Assembly: GCF_030936135.1 (NCBI RefSeq) | Contig: NC_082595.1 | Span: 20,535,930 to 20,599,929, forward strand | DNA from: Gavia stellata | Lineage: Eukaryota; Chordata; Aves; Gaviiformes; Gaviidae | Reading direction: 5' to 3' | Length of the DNA stretch: 64,000 nucleotides | Shown: positions 47,874 through 60,884 of the stretch, one piece after another | How the letters are laid out: every line of letters begins with the position of its first letter | Numbering within the stretch: position 1 is the stretch's first letter | The notes under the pieces: generated by a model | What the model was told of the DNA's origin: nothing | The model's input: the letters and a program-made list of their open reading frames with translations, nothing else | The model's database searches: none | Translations under genes and position numbers: made by a program

Positions 47874-50800
47874 GTCTTCAGTAACAGAACAGTTTCTATC
47901 TCCCTCTTCATGTCACTGCACAGGTCAGGTACTTGAATGCATTGCCAGATACCCTTTGCATGTTGCTTTGCAACAGTGGAACCTTAGGGTAGGAGATATT
48001 AGAAACCAACATGGAGCAATAAGCACTTCAGTACCGGTGTCATCCTTTCCCCTTATGCACGGCTCAGAGATACCTGGTTTGGGAACCTGCAGAGGATGCT
48101 GGTAAAGAACAGATAGGGCTTTAGGTTGCCAGAAAAGCCATGGGTTAGTGCCCTCTATTGGAAAATCACTTTGCCTTTTTTTCCCTAACAATTTCTTCTA
48201 AGTTTGCAGGATACGGGCCATCTTACAGGCTTATGTGCTCTGGGTCCCAGCTGCTGTGCCGTGGAGGCATGAAAGCCTTTTGGGCACAGAGCTGCCCACA
48301 CCAACTATCTAGAAGATGGAAAAAGAAATTTGTCCTCTTTCCTGGGAAGCAGTGATTCTCAAAAGAAATAACACTTGCTTGGTTTGCTTTTGCTTAAACA
48401 GAGATCCAGGCTTGAATCAGTATTAGAGTGAAAACAAAAGCCGTTTGCTCTTCGATTATTAATCTTTAACAGGAACCTGAAAACAGTGGGCTGTGGGGAT
48501 AATGCTCTAGCAGAGAGGGTGCATTAGTATGCCTCCATGGTCTGAGACAGGCTGATGTATTTGAGTGTTGACTCCTCGATCTCAGGGAAAAAAATATTGC
48601 TGCAGACTGTAGGAAAGGGATGTGGTTAGCCATATTTGCAAATAAGCCCTCTGAGAGGAGACAGTAGATTTGCCCATCTTTTTTTTTTAAAAAAAAAAAA
48701 ACTGCCATCATTGGTAGAGTTCAGTCCTATAACGGGACTGTTAGAAGAATTAGGTTTTTCTTTCTTAAATAGGGGATCTTGGATGGGAAGTAGGGGTTGC
48801 TGTCTTTTATTGCTTTCTATTTGGAGTCAGTTTAGTTACTAGAGCTCGGTCCGCTTCCCAGATTTTCAGGGTCCGTCACACTTAAGGCATTCCTATCACA
48901 GCATCAGTGTTTAATTGCAGCATAGCAACTGTATATAAACTCTAACAAGGATGAAGTAACAGCAAGACAGACTTCGAGGAAGGCCAGTCAAGTCTAGTCA
49001 GGGGCTTGAGCAAGCTTGTTAGACTGTGCTGCTGAGGCTTCACTGCTGCTGACATCTCGACTACTTAGAGCTAGATGAGTCTGCCTGTGCAGCATTCCCT
49101 TCTCCAATTGCATTTTAAATAAGAAACATCTTGTGGATCCTTCTGCAAAGTCCTGGTGTAACGGGGCACTCCACAGGTTGGTCGGGTCCAGAATCGCTCC
49201 TTTTTCCAGGCTCTCTAGTGGCCCCAGGTCACCCTGAAGCTTTCGGCTTTGCACTTTTTAAGAAAATGAATCCCAAATCCCATGCCACAGAGATGCAAGT
49301 CTACAGCTGCTAATCATTTCCCTTCAGGATTAGCTGAGCCTGCTCCACTTCCGTGTAAGCACATAAGAAAATGCTGGACAGCTTTCCATGGTTGCAGGGA
49401 GCTCTGTGCAAGGAGCTGATTTTCATGCTGGCATGTTCCAAGGGCTGGTGTGGCCCCATCAGTGGCTAACGGAGGAACAGAAAGGGAAGAAATGGATTGC
49501 CTGGCATGGGGAGGTTTGAATTTGGGTGCCAGGTAGATGATTAACAGCTGGCTGAGGGAGAAGTGGGGAAAGAGATGGCTCTCAGCTAGACCAGTGTCAC
49601 TCAGACTTCACAGCAAGGGATACTGAGATGGGAATGAGGCAGGAGAGCTGGGTGTGGTGTGGGTTAGTAACTCCAAGACCTGCACAAAAACACCTACTCA
49701 GTGTCACAAGGGAGCTGGATACGGCAGAAGTGCAGACTGGGCTTAGACAAACAGACAGGAGATGCTGCCCCTGTACTGTTCTGCTTTGTAATGCTTGCTT
49801 TATTGAGCACTGCTAACCCAGGCAGGCTGGCAGCTCCTACCAAATGATGGGCCATGCCTCTCTCTTAGCACCAATTTCTTGTGTTGTGCCTTCCGGGGCA
49901 CGCAGAGCCCTCTGTGAGTACTGCAAAAGCTTTTCCCTTCCTGAGCAGAGGACGGATGCTAACCTAACCCCGAGTGCACCAGCTTTAGCTCTGCAGCTTA
50001 GCTCTGCCTTCAGCACTGGCACAGGGTGATCCTGCCAACTATGTACGTTCCCAGATTGCTAAATCCGCTCTTTGTCCTGAAAAGGCTCGGGCAGCACCGG
50101 GGCTTGCAGTGCCACAGCTCTGCTAGTTTGCCCAGTACATCCAGCTCACCCTGTCCTATCCTTCTCGACCCCTTACTGGAAGACTCCTTGCGCCTCTCTC
50201 CCACCTTGTCAGGCAGCTGGAGAGGGCTGCCTGCCCCTGAGGAGGGACCAGGCTGGACTGATTCTGTCACGGCTGTCCTGCGGGCTGTTAGAGGTGCTCA
50301 GTTGTGTCCACACTGCCTGGTGCCCAGTTCTCAGTCCCCTTGGGTCCCTCCAACACAGCCCTCCCAGCCCACAGCTCGCTACTTGTTCATCAGCATGGTG
50401 AACACCTCATCGCCCACTGCTGTGAGGCTCTGCCGAAGTTGTGCTGCGGTAGACAAATCCATGCAGTGAGGAAGCTAAACCTGGACTGCAGGGTAGGCAG
50501 GACTTCTGTGTCCTGTCTCTAGACCTGTCTGCACATGTAGGTGGCACTTCACATCACTACTACAAATTCAGCACTCCCTTCCACGCCTTGTTCTAGGCAC
50601 CAGTTCAGTGTTTGCACAGAGCAGGGTGCCTCCACTCCTGTCCCCACCAGAAAAATAATTCTCCAGAATCAGGGCAAATAGTGATGTTTCCCATGGGCTG
50701 CCTCCAACCACTGTCACGCCTGACCAAGGGCCCAAATATCTGCTTCCTTGGAAAAGCATGGGAAGGTAGAGAAGTAGCCCTGGCTTGAAATCACTATTGC

Positions 50801-51229
50801 TCTAGAGCACCCCCAAAAATATGTCATAGGCTGGCAAAGAAGAAAAATCCTTCTTGGGACCATATGTATTTTGAAAGTTGTGGATGGGAGAGAACAGTTT
50901 GGATTTCCCAGGAGTTCTGACACTTTTCCTGGAGGAATGACTTTTCCTTTTCAATGAATTTCTTGCTTCATGGTATCCCTATCTTCCTGCCCCCACAACA
51001 CTCGTGTGCTTTACTCACTAGTCATCTCCTGACTGTCACATAGACTATGAGCTGCTTTTCTTGACCAAGGTCTCTATTCCTGGCCCATACTATGCTTACC
51101 CTGACAGAGCCTTGATCTTCCGTTAGAGAATCAGAATATGAATACCTCCTATTCACAGCCCAGTATCTCACAGGTAGGAAAAATACAACAGGAAGACCAG
51201 GCACATTTTCCTTGCCTCATTTCCACCAA

Positions 51230-51700
51230 TTACTCATAGTTCTATCTTCCTTTATTATGCTGAATAATTTCTTTTCACTCTTCAAATATTTGGAGGCCAG
51301 GATCCTGCTCCTAATCAATCATCCCTTAGGCAAACTAGATTTTGCTTTTGTAATGTTTTTCTGCATAGTAGTTCCAGCTTCCTAATCATCTTTGTTGCTG
51401 TTCTTTGAGCTGCTTCTCGTTTGTCACGATTTTTCTGGTAGTGCGGTTCCTGGAAGCGCGCACTATATTCCAGGCACAGGAGTCCTGCGTGTCCCATTGC
51501 ATGTGTGATATTGCCCTCAGGTGGTTACTCCAGAGAGAAGATGCAGCTTTAAAAAAAGACCTCCGATATCTTTGGGACAGATATTTGTAACTGTGTGTGT
51601 GTTAACTGCGGAAAGGCTAACTCTGCATTCTCTTAAGTGATGTCTTTGTGACAGAAAGCAGGATTACATTGGCTTTTTCTGGCTGTCCATCCTCAGCTCT
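51230..51700 (-). mobile_element. Old CR1/L3-type LINE fragment
   Basis: Complement text typical of old CR1/L3 copies is present: 'cagcttcctaatcatctttg', 'ctttgagctgcttctcgttt', 'gtagtgcggttcctggaag', 'actatattccaggcac' and 'aaagcaggattacattggct'. It is diverged and interrupted, lies on the minus strand, and its edges are approximate. Confidence 0.55.
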
Positions 51701-53096
51701 AGTTCTCTGCATTTTAAGTGTATTTCCCCATGCGGATGCTGCTGTGCTTAAAGAGCTACACAAAGCTGAATGGGAATCCTAAGACACGAGGCACAAGAAC
51801 TGACAGACTTTCACCATCACCAACTTTATTAATACTAATTTTATCACTACAGCTACTTGTCTTGGTCACATTTTTCAGCAACTATTTTTGTCTCAAAATT
51901 ATATGCATCATAAAATTAGATTTCCTTTCTTTATTACACCAGGTGTTGTGTAACTCCTAGATTATAATTCATATAAAGTCATGGAAGGTGCTCAGAAGGT
52001 GACAAGAGTCTTTATTAAAGGTCAAATTAGAAATACATTGTGCTTATCTCTCCTCTAACTCAACTCTTCACAAAGCTAAGCCATCCTGCTCACTCTTTCC
52101 CTTCTCCCATCACAGCCTCCACTGTCCCAGTGATTATGGTGCTGGTTTATTTTCTGCCTTTTCTATTCTTCTCTGCCCCTTTGTTATGGAAGTGATCACA
52201 CCTAACACTGATTTCAAAGTGGAGATACACAGCTGATTTATTTCGGAATTATTATGGTCATATATACATTCCTGACCTATTTAATACATGCCATCTTATT
52301 TTGGGTTTGCTTTGCTCTGCATTGAGCTTCCTCTCTCAACTCTGCGCTATCCACAGAGGTGCCCCGAGCTTTTCCCTGAGATCAGCTGTAGTTCAGAATT
52401 TTTCATTTAAATATTAGGTAAGTGAATTTTTTTTTTCCAGCTTCCCTTAACTTACAATGGCATACACATTGCTCCATCTGCCATCACTTTGTCCCACTTA
52501 CCTAACTGTTGGTTCATTCCTGCTCCCTACAAATGCAAATGCCAAAACATGCATTGGGTTTAAAAGGAGCAGCCTTTACTAGGGCCTTTTGAAGAGTTTC
52601 GCAGTCGTTCTATACCTTACATAGATTTGGCCACCTCACCTCACTTCATCCTCTGGATGTGGTGCAAAAGTAAGCTGTGGTCTCACTAACAGCGCTGAAG
52701 ATTTTGCCACTGAAACCGAAGGAGCTGGACTGGATCATTCTTGGCTACCGTATGTCTCAGCGCTGATCATGGAGGATGCCTGGCAACTCCTGTCAATGCA
52801 ACACTGCTAAGAAATGGATGCTTTCTCCTACGTTTTCTTTCACAACTTCACTTGAGTTCCTTGCTTCCTGCAGAATCAATGCTTGTACAATCACTTGGTG
52901 TGTCTATAGGTGTGTCCTCCCAGTAACTTTTTGATCTGTTTGCTGATGTCAACAACTTCAACTATTTCAGAAATAGTTCTGAAAGGTGTTTCTACACATT
53001 TCATTGAGAACTGATCGCTTTGGGAGGTGCAGGGAGAATTTTATAAACATACCTAGAGAAAACAAAGTCTTAGAACAGTTAGAAAGTTTTTGTGTT

Positions 53097-53157
53097 TGTA
53101 TTTGCAAAATACAAATTCTTTGTATTTGCAAATAGTAGCTGTATTTTGCAAATATGT
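53097..53157. repeat. Clustered TTTGCAAA repeats with inverted copies
   Basis: Within 61 nt the unit tgtatttgcaaa occurs at 53097 and 53121, and gtattttgcaaat at 53141. The first copy reads into its own complement (gtatttgcaaaatac), so the stretch can form hairpins. TTTGCAAA is also an octamer/C-EBP-like core. Function unknown. Confidence 0.6.
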
Positions 53158-56100
53158 GTAGAAAATGAGGCTTCATTAGTTTGACTGCTTGTGGAACTGC
53201 TTATTAATCTTTTGCAAGGATTCATCCTGCAAGCTGTTGTTGCCAAGTTTTCTTAATAGCCACTTGCAAAGGGCTTTATCCTTGTACCTTTGGGAAGGGC
53301 CAGTCAGTTATGTATGCTGGGATTTTGCTAGCTAAGTCTTTCCAAGAATGCTGAAAAGCTGCAGGAGAGAAAAAAATTATACTTACAGACTTGTTGATAG
53401 AGTCTTGTTTACCGTATTCAGACCGGTATCTTAAAATACAATACCTAACTATTTTCCCAGCTGTATTTGTGGGTCTTCTATATGAGGGTCAAGGTCCATA
53501 GTGCTATTTTCTTTAGATGAGATGTCTGCAGTGCTATTATTACATTATACTTAAACATCCCTGGTTTTCCAGACTAGCTGTTTTTAATGAAAACCGAAAA
53601 TCATATCCTTATGTTAGAAGTTCAGCTGATTCAGTCTTCATTTTCTTAATGCTTCTGGACCTGAAGAGTTTCTTCATGTTACTGTTGTTGTTGTTATACA
53701 ATGTAGGCATAACAACTAATAATGGAGAGTAGGAAAAAACGTAGAGAGAATAAATGATTATTCATAAAGGAGGCCACAGAAATATTTCCAAATAACTAGC
53801 GCAGTTCCCAAAAAGGGAGGAAATAGCGCACAGGATCAGAGCAGAAAACTTTCCAAAATTTCCAGTGAACTGAACACACCATGAGACCAACTTCTCAGAA
53901 AACATGTCTCCTCTTGCACGTTTCTTCAGGCCTCCAAAGGGGAGCTCACACACTCCAGCAGCGCCTCGGCTGCCTCTCATCCCAATCGTGGGAGCTCTGC
54001 AAGTGCCTAATGCTCAGCTGATGTCTCTGCAAAACCCATGCTTAGATTTGGGGGGTTTTCCCCTCTGAAGCCCTTCTTTGTAAGGGCTAGTTTTGGGAAT
54101 TTGGCTATGCAGAGCTATGGGGCAGAGACAACCTGCCCCTCTTCTGCAACGCACCTACCCCTCGCAACTGCTGAGCACTGATGCCCACCGAAAGCAAGAC
54201 CGGGAGTTTGCCAAGATAAGGATGGAGAAAAGGAACTTGGGATCTGGCCTGTGATAATAGTTACTATTACAGGATCCTCAGCAGTGGTCATTGTTATCGA
54301 GAAGGATGGATATCATTCTCTGCCATTTCTTTTTGCCTCAGCCAAATACGATAGTTGCTTTTTTAGAGATTTTTTTGTTAAATTAAATAAATTACTGGGT
54401 ATAGACCCCCTACACATACTGATTTATCTGGAACCCTTTGTTGAAGATAAGGCCTTTGTTTCTGCCACTAATGCTTCTGTCACTACAGTAATGACAAATC
54501 ACCCAGGATATTCTTTTCCATAAGATATTTATATCTATATCGTCCTACAGATCTTAACATGAGTCCCTCCCTCAAGTGCCTTTGGTCAGTTGCATCCTTT
54601 TTTTTTTTTTTTAATGATTCTTGCTTTCTTTGCAAGATGATAATTTTACGTGGCTTGGAGCAACAGTTGCAGAAGATAGGCAATGCAGTCCTAAGATTTT
54701 AAGACAGCAAAAATGGCATATCTGACCAGGGTTTAAAGTGGTATCTGTACTGATTGTGTGGAGTTTCCTTCTGTATAAGAAATTCCTCATGTCCACGCTG
54801 CTGGGCACCTGGGTTAGCTGAGCCAAGCCTGCAAGCCTCCACCACGCTCACCTACCAAAACACCAGCAATGTGTCCAAGCCCAAGAGGGCTCTGTCTCAC
54901 ATTACGCTCCAGGATTAACACTTCTAGTGCGCAGCATAGCAGGACCCATATCCCAGAGCACAGAAAGGACCTGCACACCCGGCTTTCAGTGCATGGCTGG
55001 GTACACATGCAGGGACCATCACATTTGGCACATGCGGGCTCTGAGCACAAGCTCCCAGCGCCTGCTGCCTCCTTCCCATCACCAATATCCCCGAAATTAT
55101 CCCCGGGGTATCAGTGACCTAAATACACTGTTTTGGACTTGAAAGTTGCTTTGTTTTTAATGTTGCTGAGTCTCTAAAATCAGCACACGTAACAAACTGC
55201 CTATTTCCAAGCAGCTGTTGTGTAACTTTGCTCCCCACCCCCAGAGATGTTGCCTGCCATTCATTTAATGGGCTCAATTTCACTGGGAATTGCCTGGGGG
55301 AACCTCTTAGCTCCCTAATTAGCAACAGAAGGGGCCAGTCCTTGCTGGAGGTAGCAGTGAAACATTTGTGAGGTCTCCTGAGAATAAGGGAGGCAGAGAA
55401 GGGACCATTTCCAGCTGGGAAAACACTAACTTTTATTTAATGTACAGTGCCAAGCAGAGGACTAAAGAGAAGGTGTTAGGGGGAAGGTACTTGCAGAAAT
55501 GATGATGGGCTTTCTAGGCAAGAAAGGAGCATTTGTGAAGGGGGAGGTGGGGATGGGAGAGATTGTCCCTGGCCCTCCCAAGTCGTTCATCGCTCCTGCA
55601 ATCTGAGTTTTATGTAAGATACCGTGGAGCAGCACAGAGGCCTCATAGGCTGGCTGCCAGTGGAGGCAGGAGCAAGGTGTTGCTGCGATCTGCTCTCAGA
55701 TGTTTGAGCTGGCTCTTGTTAATAAGATTCAGGAATTAACAGCTTGGAAGTGCTTAGGAGCTCAGTGTTTCCTCCAGGGATGTGATCACTGAGGCTGAGC
55801 ACAGAGCCTGCCATTCAGGGCTAAAGTAGACTTTGGTGCAAAACAAATCTCCCACCAACCAGCTGAATGTCCTGAGACCTCACTGGGAAGGTGAAAACTT
55901 TGCTCGTCCGTTGCAGGTAGGGTAACGTGCTTGGGGCTATTCCTTAACCCCCAGGACACAACCACACATGGTAAGCTCTCCGATCTTTCCAGTGCGATCC
56001 CATTTCTGGGCAGGGCTTTTTTCATACAATACCAATTGAGAAGAGTTGCGTGTGCATGGACAGTCCCAGCTGGGACCTGTTGGACCGTGGGGACCATTCC

Positions 56101-58530
56101 CTTCAGAAGTCATGCAGGGGAATACAGCATTTGGTATCTTTGGCCTGTGGGAGCAAAGATCCAGTGAAGATCCAGAAAGATCCAAAGATCCAGAAAGCCT
56201 CATTAGCCTTAAGAACCTTCCTTAAAAGCAAAGAAAGAAGGTGAAGTTCAAAGACAGAGTGATACCATGGGGCAAGCAGGGTTGAGGGAGCCTGGAGAAG
56301 CACAGGGGAGATCTGAAGCTTCCAGATATTGCCCTGCCCTGCAACATCACCAGCTGGCAGCTCACCAGTAGTGGCCATTGACCAGGTAAAAAGGAGAGAG
56401 CTGGTCCCTGGTATAAGTCAGGAGGCCATATTCATAAAGATCCCTGTTACTAGTAATATTCTTAAGACAGTGAACCTGATTTTGTGCATGCAAAAGGAAA
56501 ATTTTGCAGCAAAGCCTTCATTCACGCTGTAAGATGAAGGGCAGCGCATTATAGCCGGGGCCGTAAATCCCAGCGAGGGCCTTGCAATGGCTCTAAAGGT
56601 CAGAATAATAATTTCCAAGTTGCCACAGCATCTCAAGCTATGAAACAGCTACATTCAAAGCTTTTATGCTCCACTCTTACCCTAGTTCATTAGCTCATTT
56701 CATAACCAGAAATCACCTGCTTCCCTCCCTGTGTCTCAGGTTTTGGTATTAATAGTATTTATGAGGCTTGTATTTTGATTATATGCAACTGGCAGTGAGA
56801 AAAACAGAAATTCCAAAGCAGAAAAAAGCCCAAATGGAAAAAAAATGTGGTATTAGGTGTACTGCGAGCTCCTCTTTCCCACTAGAGGGCACCCAGTATT
56901 TGCAGAACTGCTGCTTGGCCTTTGGGTGCTTTCAGCAGCAGGTCACGCTACGACAGCATTAGTGAAGGGGCCTGCGAGAGCTGGCAGGTTATGTTGTGTT
57001 TGGCTCCTCCTGCTCGTATCCAGCTGCTAAACCAGCTGAAAAAATACATTATGGTAACATTTCCGTGTGTGCATTTTCTATCATTGCTGCAGGGGTGATC
57101 CTGCAGATCAATGACAAGAGCAAGAGGAAAACACAGGAAACAAGCTCTCTGTTAGTATGTGATTTGTGCAATGGGAACATATGAAATCCCCTTATAAAAT
57201 TATGCCAGTCATAAAGGGACTGCGGGACGGCAGCAATTGGGAGATACAGAGTATTAAATATTATTCTAGCTCCTTTTTATTTTTTCCCCCATGCCAGAAT
57301 AGCAGCTGAACCAGCAAAATCACAGCACTGGGACAGAGGTGGAAAACTTTCTAATAGCACTTTGAGGAGGCTTTCTACAGACGGGTTCGCTAAAATGTCT
57401 GTCATTAAAGATAATGGATCCTGCCCCAGTGCAGGGAGATGCTCTGAGACACGTTTGCAGGTCCTTTCCTGTGGGATTCCTCTTTCCATTTATGGGACAT
57501 GCATCAAAATCTCGCGGGAGGCAGCCTTGTTGACTCCAGCAAGTTTCTGCCTGGAATTGTGCATTTTGGCCACTAGAGACTGTAAGAGAGAGGGGGAAAA
57601 CCTTGTTTTCCACAGGCAAGCTGCTGCAGCATCCCAGGTCAGGGGATTTCCTCTGGGACCCTTTGATCTCTGCAGAGATCAAAGCCTTTCTGATTCTCCC
57701 GAATCTTTTAGACAGAGAGCAGCAACTTGTATCTTTTCTCTGCAGCTTTAACTAGCTCTGCTGGCTCTTTTCCCACATTCCTGGTATAGATAATTTCACT
57801 CTCAGATGTTTAAGCCAGACCTTCCTCCACCAGCCTTTATGCTTTTTCCTAGTGCTAAGTAAGAAATAGACTTTTCCTGAGGTCTCTTTTGTCTCCTGGA
57901 GACATCACAGCCTGTTGTACCTCAACCTGGCACCTTATGGGGTCCTCAACTACCTTCCACATGGTTTGTAATTCTTTCATCTTGTTGCTAATAATTCTCT
58001 AGTCTTCTGACTATAGTCCGTCTGCACTCAAGGATACTGTCTTCCAAGAGGACTCAAGGGAACTGGTTTTGTTTGGGAAACAACCTTAAAGCTAAGTAAT
58101 CCCAGATGGACATAACCAGAAATAGCTACAGTACAGCAATAAATTGAACTTTGACCAAATGAAGGATTTACAAGCTTTTCTTCGTGATGGGTCTTTTTGA
58201 TGGCACAGTGGCTGCATATGAACTCACGGAAGTATAAGACCTAATCATCACAGGGCTCACTGATGATGGTACTTTGAGCATTGCATGGAGGTAGGAATCA
58301 TGTCTTCTGACATGTAACTATTCCTGGAGTGAAGCACAGCAAGGACACTGTGCAACAATTTAGGAAGGAGAAGCCTTTATCCAGTAAGATTTTACCCACC
58401 ACGAGGGAAATGAAATCTAGTTCCCTGAGCTAAAACAAAGCATTGATTTCTGCGGAAAATGAAAATCTTAACTTTTCCTTTTTGTTTTGGCTGCTGCAAA
58501 TCACAGGTGCACATGGAATGGAGCCACGTG

Positions 58531-59310
58531 ATACACAGGTTGGAAGGGACACCTGGACGTCAGCTCATCCCACCTCCTGCTCAGAGCAGGTCCAGGTAGG
58601 TCAGGTTGCTCAGGGCCTTGTTCCTGTCAAATTTTGAATACCTCCAAGGATCAAGATCCCACATCCTCTCTAGGCACCTGTTCCAATGTCTGAATGCCTT
58701 CATGGTGAACTAATTTCTCCTATATATCTAACTAGAAGTTCCCTTGTTGCAGTTTGCATCCATTGCCTTTTGTTCTTCCACTGTTGCTCCTCCAAGATGA
58801 GTCTGGCTCCATTTTTCCTACCCTCTCCACTAGGTAGCTGTAGACAGCAATAAGACACACACACCCCTCCCACACTTCCACCCTTTGCCTTCTCCTCTCC
58901 AGGCTGAATAAGCCCAGGTCTCTCTGTCTCTCCTCATAAACCATGGGCTCCAGCCCCCCAGCAGCTTGGTGGCCCTACACCACGAAGGGTGGGCTCACTT
59001 CAGTCTTTCCTCTAACAACAAGGCTAGAACTGGAGATGGCACTCCATATGTGGTCTCACAAGTGCTGAAGAGAGCAAAGGATCACTTCACTCAGCCTGCT
59101 GGCTAACATGCTTGCTATATAGCCCTGTACGCAGCTGGTCTTTGCTGCAAGGACACCTTGTTGACTCAGGCTCAGCTGAGGACATCAGGCTAGTCTCCGC
59201 AGAGTTGCTTTCTATGCATTTGGCATCCAGCCTGTGCCGGTGCACAGGGCTGTTCCCTCCCCATGCAGGACTTTGCATTTGCCTCTGTTGAAGGCAATTT
59301 AATTTGCAAC
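58531..59310 (-). mobile_element. CR1 LINE, longer 3' fragment
   Basis: The plus strand shows complements of CR1 from the 3' end onward: 'cacaggttggaagggacacc', 'gtcaaattttgaatacctcc', 'ttgcatccattgccttttgt' and 'tctcctctccaggctgaata'. It continues with 'ctggagatggcactccatat' and 'gcaggactttgcatttgcct'. At nearly 800 nt it is the longest CR1 copy here. It lies on the minus strand upstream of the EPHX1-type exons. Confidence 0.85.
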
Positions 59311-60860
59311 TTAATTTGCAACTGCACACTTAGGCAATAGGTGGCACTAATGGATGATGTAGCTTGCACTGTCACCGAGAGAGCGTCACTGCTGAAGAGA
59401 AAGCCAGCAGAGGAGACACCTGGGTTACTTCGCTCAGAGCAGCGGCCAGGCAAGGAGGAGCAGACATGTGGCAGGAGATCCTTCCAAATGCCTGGTGAGA
59501 TCTCCTCGGCATGGGGAGGAGGGACTCTGAACGGGGCAACCCAGGGTTGGGGCGGGAGAAAGCGGCTGCAGGATCACCAAGCCATTGGAAGGTGGGAGCA
59601 TGTGGCTGAGTTCTCCTGAATGTGAGTGGGGAGAAGGTTTTATTAGACTGAGCCTTGTTTTGTGTCGCTGAGATAGCTGCTCCTGGGACACACTTGCTTA
59701 GCAGTGCCAAGTTTGTGCTATCGCCATGATAACTGGTTTCATGCCTCTGACTCACTAAACTCCAGGATGTAACTGCAGGGGGATATTATTACCTGTTGCA
59801 TAAGCTGCTCAGCCTCCAGGGAGGTGGAGGCTGACACTGTTTGCTCTTAGAAGCCCTGTTCTTCCTTGTCTGGGAGTGGTTTAAGGAGATACCGCCTTAA
59901 AAATCACACACAGGCTGTCTCAGAGATCGTTACCAAATTGCTTTGGCAACTGCTGGGGACTCCAGTACAGGCACCAGGTTCTGCATCACAGGCAGTGGTG
60001 GGAAATGATACCAGGTAAAGAGAAACACCCAGCAGACTAGTTTTTTCATGGGGTTTCATGTCCTTTTTTTTTTGTCTCAAGGTATTGTAATTATGACACC
60101 AAAGGGCTCCCTAATCTAGCTGCCTTCCACAAGGCAGAGTAACAAGACTTTCTCTTGTTGCTTCTAATTTTGCTAGATTTTAGACAGTGCTTTTCTTGCA
60201 AGAGAATCTACCAGGCTGAAAGAGAACCCAGGAGGATGTTTTCTTTTTCTTTCAGGCAGATGAGCGCTAGAAGCTGGGTTTCCAGTCAGGAGTAGTTAGA
60301 AGTAGCAAAGGTATAGCAGCTCATTGAACTCTAAACAGGGAAAGGTCCCACAAGCCTCTCCTCCTGCCAGCCCTGCGGCACAATGAGTTCCACGTGGCTG
60401 GCAGCTGAATAACCCTTGAGCTTGAAAGTCCCCTGCCAAGGCTGCACACCTATCGCTACACAGCAGTCAAAATAAACTATTTTCTTGGCTGAAGTAACAC
60501 AGCCGCCTGTAGGATGAAACACCGCAAGGACAGCTACACCGTTGTTTAGTGCCTTTTATCTAAATTGTGCTGAAGGAGGGAATATTATGGCAACAAACTA
60601 TCTAGCTAAAACACAGCCCAGAAACACTGTCTCTTTGTGCAGAGGCAGTGCTCTGAGCCCCTCTCTTCTGTTGCATCCAAAAAGTAGGAAAAATAATGGC
60701 AGATATTGCGAGGTCGCTAAACAGCTTGTGATCCCATGGCTAGGCAGTGAATGGTGCTGGCAGGTGACATTCTTTGCACCATCCCCAAGGGTTGGTACCA
60801 TTCAGACAACACTATCAGACTATAAGGATCTTCTTTCTTTTCTTTTTTTCCCTTTTTTAG

Positions 60861-60884
60861 GGAAACCATCTTGTCCCGGATCAG
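60861..60884 (+). CDS. EPHX1: EPHX1-type 24-nt micro-exon
   Basis: This 24-nt segment sits between a superb acceptor (a long T/C tract ending ccttttttag) and a consensus donor (cag|gtgagt). Read in the phase of the next exon it gives ETILSRI plus a split Arg codon and joins SFEYSQKNAVLV without a stop. It has no ATG. Alternatively it is untranslated. Confidence 0.65.

Larger units (their letters stand above)
31914..60860. other. 29-kb region with no recognised gene
   Basis: This stretch lies between the RSPH9 promoter and the first visible EPHX1-type exon. It holds three CR1 insertions (44446, 51230, 58531), a MIR-like relic (43226), a TTTGCAAA-rich cluster (53097-53157) and scattered coding-like segments listed separately. 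By human synteny MAD2L1BP would be expected next to RSPH9 on the minus strand. I could not find its characteristic motifs. Most open frames in this region look fortuitous. Confidence 0.75.

Noticed and set aside
48520-48602. Minus-strand stretch NIFFPEIEESTLKYISLSQT ending in a stop
   Set aside because: It has an acceptable acceptor but no upstream partner exon or poly(A) signal, so evidence is insufficient.
59341-59619. Plus-strand 92-codon frame upstream of the EPHX1-type exons, considered as its first exon
   Set aside because: A donor (gtgagt) exists after ATGTGGCTGAGT, but its phase does not fit the micro-exon or the anchor exon.
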